Of a DNA stretch of 64,000 nucleotides, positions 60,325 through 64,000 are shown piece after piece; within the stretch, counting starts at the first letter, position 1, and each line of letters begins with the position of its first letter. Position numbers and translations under genes: made by a program. The notes under the pieces were generated by a model. It ran no database searches. It had not been told where the DNA came from and saw only the letters and a program-made list of their open reading frames with translations. This stretch comes from Hypomesus transpacificus (taxonomy: Eukaryota; Chordata; Actinopteri; Osmeriformes; Osmeridae): contig NC_061060.1 in NCBI RefSeq assembly GCF_021917145.1, positions 10,069,053 through 10,133,052 of the forward strand, in the 5' to 3' direction.

Positions 60325-60600
60325 ATCAAGCCAACGTCATCACAGTGTAGAGGGTAGAGCTGACGTCGAACTAGAGTCACCGAAAGGAGAGGGCAGGAGA
60401 AGGAGGGGGGAACGGGAGATGGGGAGCATTTCACCATTGCTAACAATGATATGAACCATAACTCCCCCTCAGCCCCCCTCTCTTCTTGCCCCCCCTCTCT
60501 CTTTTACGTCGGTGTTGGTGCGTTGGGAGCCCCCCTACTCCAGCGGAGTTCCAGACTATATAAGTTACAGGCGAGCAGAGTTCCCCAACCAGATTTACGG
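60325..60600 (+). promoter_or_regulatory. npas4: npas4 core promoter: CRE-like sites and TATA box
   Basis: AACGTCATCA (about 60331-60340) and GCTGACGTCG (about 60358-60367) are CRE-like. A clear TATA box, TATATAAG, stands at 60557-60564, placing the start at about 60590. An inducible TATA-plus-CRE architecture matches Npas4 as a calcium/CREB-responsive immediate-early gene. Confidence 0.65.
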
Positions 60601-60772
60601 GCTCCGGACTTCTGGGCGAGAGACGGCTTCCAAAGCCGCCGAATCACTCATAGGCTACTCGGAACTGGAGGAGAGACATTTTAGCAGCCGACCAGCATCC
60701 AAGCAGGACGCTGTGGCGGAGGCGAAGAGGAAAAAGAAAAGGACAAGAGAAGGTTTAAAGCCTTACTCTGGA

Positions 60773-60797
60773 ATGAGTTGAAATGAAAGTCCAATAG
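60773..60797 (+). other. npas4: Two tiny upstream ORFs in the npas4 leader
   Basis: Between the inferred start site and the npas4 ATG there are two very short frames: ATG AGT TGA (60773-60781) and ATG AAA GTC CAA TAG (60783-60797). They are one base apart and about 145 bases before the main start. They could tune translation; conservation is unknown. Confidence 0.55.
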
Positions 60798-60942
60798 CAC
60801 ACCACTACAAGTTATTCTTCCTCTGACACCTGCTCTTGGAGATACACCCTGACCTCACTTGAAGCACAACGCAAAGGCTAACCACTTGTTAGTACAGTTT
60901 TCAGTTACCACGGGTTTTGATAATTCACGGTATCTGGCTGCA

Positions 60943-63900
60943 ATGTATCGATCAACTAAGGGAGCGTCCAAGGCTCGAAGGGACCAAATCAACGCAGAGA
61001 TTCGGAACCTGAAGGACTTGCTGCCTATCTCAGATGCGGACAAAGCAAGACTGTCATACCTTCACATCATGTCGCTTGCCTGCATGTACACCAGAAAATC
61101 TGTCTTTTTCTCACAAGGTAAGGGTTTATTTCCCGTCAACACACTTGAAAACAGGCTATCCGCTACGTTATTGGTCGATGCGTAGAATCAACAGGTGCCA
61201 ACATTTGGGCAAGAGTTGATTAACTTTATTGCTAGATATGTGAATATTCCTTTTTGCAATATGTGTTGAAGGCTATACTGGTGGAATTTTTACCTGAGTC
61301 TTAAAAGCTTCTGGAGCCCTGTGTTGCAATCCAGTGCTGAAATGTTGTAGTCGCTGTCCATGGTTCTGAAGTATGCGCCAGGCAGCATCGATTTACGACG
61401 CAGTACTGTTGCAATTGTCACATGTTGGCACGTGAAAGCTACATGAAATTAAATGTTTACATTTCCTCACTGTAGAATCGGGAACTGCTGGCAGTCTCGA
61501 AGAAAGCGCGAGGTTTCTGTCTTTCCATGAGCTGTCGGAGTTGGTGCAGGAGCTGCCGGGCTTCCTGCTCCTGTTAAGCGGGGAAGGGAAGCTCCTGTAC
61601 CTGTCGGACGGCGTCTCCGAGCACCTCGGTCACTCGATGGTGAGTTTACATCCACAGCCATCGTCTACGCTATTGTGCAAATAGTTGATATAATGGCAAT
61701 TTCAGTGATTTGAAATCGTGAGTTGCCTAATGCTTTCTCAATCGTTTTTTTAGGTGGATCTGGTTGCCCAAGGTGACAGTGTGTATGATATCATTGATCA
61801 GACGGACCACTTCACCATGAGGACCAACCTTGCAACTCCCACTTCACCTGAGACAGGTAAGACCCTTCATTACTTTAGAGATTACAAGTCAAAGATCCAT
61901 ACCATTGCAATCCATATCTTCGTTAAGATGATGTAACAATGATCTGCGTTTTTAACGACTTTCTTCCATTCTGCCATTTTCCCAACAGATCGTCTGTTCC
62001 GTTGTCGTTTCAACACCTCCAAGTCTGTGCGCAGGCAGAGCGCTGGGAACAAGCTGGTTCTGATCCGGGCCCGCTGCCTGTCTTCTCCTCCCTCCGCTGC
62101 CGCCTCCGGCTCCTACTGGACCTCCAACCCTGTCTGGGTGTGCTTCTGTTCCCCTCTGGAGCCCCTTCCAGCCCGGCCCAGCGCTGGGGGAGAGAGGGAC
62201 CCCTCTTCCAGCCCTCCCCCTGTTGAGAGCAACTTCCTTCTAGCCTGCTTCCAGTCCGCACACGGTCGCGACATGAGGCTGCAGAGCGCACACGACAGGT
62301 GAGCTTCTACATGAACGAGATCATCCACCTGTTGCCAAGTCAAAAACACCAGCAGTGCCCTGTCACTATGTTTGGTGGGATGATTTATTGGTTGTATGGT
62401 TTAGTCTCTGTTGGTTGTGACAAGTCATCAACTTAACCCTGCGTTGTGTCCATCTGACCTACAGTGTGAGTACGTACCTGGGCTTTGATGTGCCTGCCCT
62501 GCGCTCACGCTCCTGGTACAGCCTGGTCCACCCTCAGGACCTGTCCCACGCCTCGGCCCAGCACTGCAGTCTGTGTGAGTATACCACCCCCTCACTTTGT
62601 CCACAACAAACACACACAGACACACACTTCTTATGCACGCTGATACATATTTATCCCACCCACGCACAGCCCACATCGACCCTATGAGCAATGTTGTGAG
62701 TGAGATGATGTGTGGACAGAGACATGATACTGACCCTGTTATCGGTTGTCCCCCAGTGAGAGAGGGAGGCGAGGGCAGGGCTGAGATGGTGGTGCGCGTG
62801 GAGGCGGAGGACCACTCCTGGGTCTGGCTCTACATGGTGCTCCAGCTGGAGGAAGGAGACTGCCCCATCAGCAGCAACAACTTTGTCATCAGGTACGGCC
62901 ACTCCACATGCTCGACGGAGCACACCGGGAAGATCGTCAGAGAGCCGTTGCATCGTTGCTGTTGTAGAGGAGAACATAGACGTCTTGGAGGGTCTCACTA
63001 ACCTTCTTTGTCTTTCTTTCTCTCCAGCGAAGCGGAGGCGTGGTCTGTGCGGCAGCAGCTGAGCTCTGAGCAGACCCAGCTGACCCTGGTTCTGAGCACC
63101 AGCACCGGACAGGACAGCCTGGGCCTGCAGTCCCCCGACACCCTCTCCAGCCCAGACCAGGTGTTCACCCCCAGCAGCAGCGGCCTGTCCGCCCAGTCCT
63201 TTGACTTCAGCACAGCTGGCTGCAGTGTGGGCTCATCCGACGAGCCAGGGGGCACCAGCGTGGAGCCCATGCAGCTGGAGCGCGATCCCCGCTCCAGCAT
63301 TTCCTCCCTGGAGGAGGACACCTTCTTCCAGCAGCAGCAGCAGAAGAGTTCTGACCCCGCTGAAAGCCCCTCGGTCGCCTCGTCTCCTACCCCGGTTACT
63401 GTTGCCACTGTGGCAGATTTGGACTTCCTTACCCAGAACATTCTTCTGCCCCCTTCGTTCCAACTCGAACCCCCACTGCCTGTACTGCCCCTTCCCCTCC
63501 CACCACTGCCCTCCTCCCAAGTCCAGCAGTCCAAAGAGTTTGTGTGCACGCCCCCCTACACGCCCCAGCTGGGGTCGGGCTCCAGCTTCCTGTTTGGCGA
63601 GCCTCTCTTCAGCTTTGACCCCACTGGCACCACCACTCCCCCGCCTTCCACGACCACAGCCACCTCCACCACGTCCATTGCCCCCTCCGTCTCCCCTTCA
63701 GCCCCTCCCACCACCGCCTCCAGCCCTGTTCCCCCTAGCAGCTTATCCACCCTGCTGCCCCTGGCCCTGCCTATCCCCTCCACCGATCTGCTCTTCCCTG
63801 TAGAGCCCTGCAGTGGCTCCCTTTATGAGAAGTTGCCCCCTACCCCTGATAGCCCTGGAGATGGGGACTGCACAGTGATGACCCTGCCTGAGGTCCGGGG

Positions 63901-64000
63901 GCCCCTGTATGTAGACGTACCCCTAGGGCCCCTCCAATACCCCCCCGATGGCCTCCTCACCCCCGAGGCTTCCCCCGGTAAACAGCCCTGCCTCTCCTTC
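60943..64000 (+). CDS. npas4: Neuronal PAS domain protein 4, 3' end beyond the window
   Basis: Seven coding exons are visible: 60943-61117, 61476-61639, 61754-61856, 61989-62298, 62465-62574, 62757-62892 and 63028 to the window edge. All are GT-AG and in phase, giving 657 residues so far (human 802). Exon 1 carries the bHLH ([20 protein letters not shown], then [16 protein letters not shown]). PAS-A spans exons 2-4 ([43 protein letters not shown]) and PAS-B spans exons 4-7 ([30 protein letters not shown]). The Pro/Ser-rich activation region contains [24 protein letters not shown] and LLTPEAS, as in human. NPAS4 pairs with ARNT/ARNT2 and drives activity-dependent programmes, especially inhibitory synapse formation, in neurons. 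Exon 7 is cut by the window end, not broken. Confidence 0.96.

Noticed and set aside
62998-63803. Long frames on both strands over npas4 exon 7 (63201-63803 + and 62998-63549 -)
   Set aside because: They are GC- and Pro/Ser-rich shadows of the npas4 activation region, whose true frame matches human NPAS4 motifs.

Overview
The window is vertebrate nuclear DNA, almost certainly from a ray-finned (teleost) fish. The genes are compact with short GT-AG introns, there is an L2-type LINE with the ATTTG-repeat tail common in fish, and every recognisable protein is a vertebrate one. I cannot name the species. One run of 100 Ns (49901-50000) is an assembly gap.

Layout, left to right. 1-1827: L2 LINE, window-truncated. 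1828-7999: non-coding, with a likely upstream non-coding exon of prss23. 8017-9186 (+): prss23, secreted serine protease. 11476-15314 (-): cfl1, cofilin, converging on prss23. 17634-21206 (-): atl3, atlastin GTPase. 23531-25520 (-): a forkhead gene of the FOXN2/FOXN3 group. 27427-30002 (-): yif1a, ER-Golgi membrane protein. 32723-35263 (+): fosl1 (Fra-1). 38171-38773 (-): ccdc85b, single exon. 41506-44346 (+): fibp. 49832-51714 (+): efemp2 (fibulin-4), with its 5' coding exons lost in the gap. 52600-60560: about 8 kb of intergenic DNA with a solo LTR, two consensus CTCF motifs and the npas4 upstream region. 60943-64000 (+): npas4, running off the window.

The block corresponds to human 11q13: efemp2, fibp, ccdc85b and fosl1 keep the human order and relative strands. 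Almost every gene has paralogues on human 2p and 14q (ATL1/2/3, FOS/FOSL2/FOSL1, CCDC85A/B/C, EFEMP1/FBLN5/EFEMP2, CFL2/CFL1). FOXN2 is on 2p and FOXN3 on 14q, but mammals have no FOXN gene at 11q13. The forkhead gene here sits where that missing member should be, so I rank it as the most interesting item in the window.

The second theme is stimulus-responsive transcription. cfl1, fosl1 and npas4 are known or expected SRF/CREB/AP-1-type targets. Perfect CArG boxes lie upstream of each, fosl1 carries a dense cluster of AP-1 sites in intron 2, and npas4 has a TATA box, CRE-like sites and two tiny upstream ORFs. No CRISPR, rRNA or convincing tRNA gene was seen.
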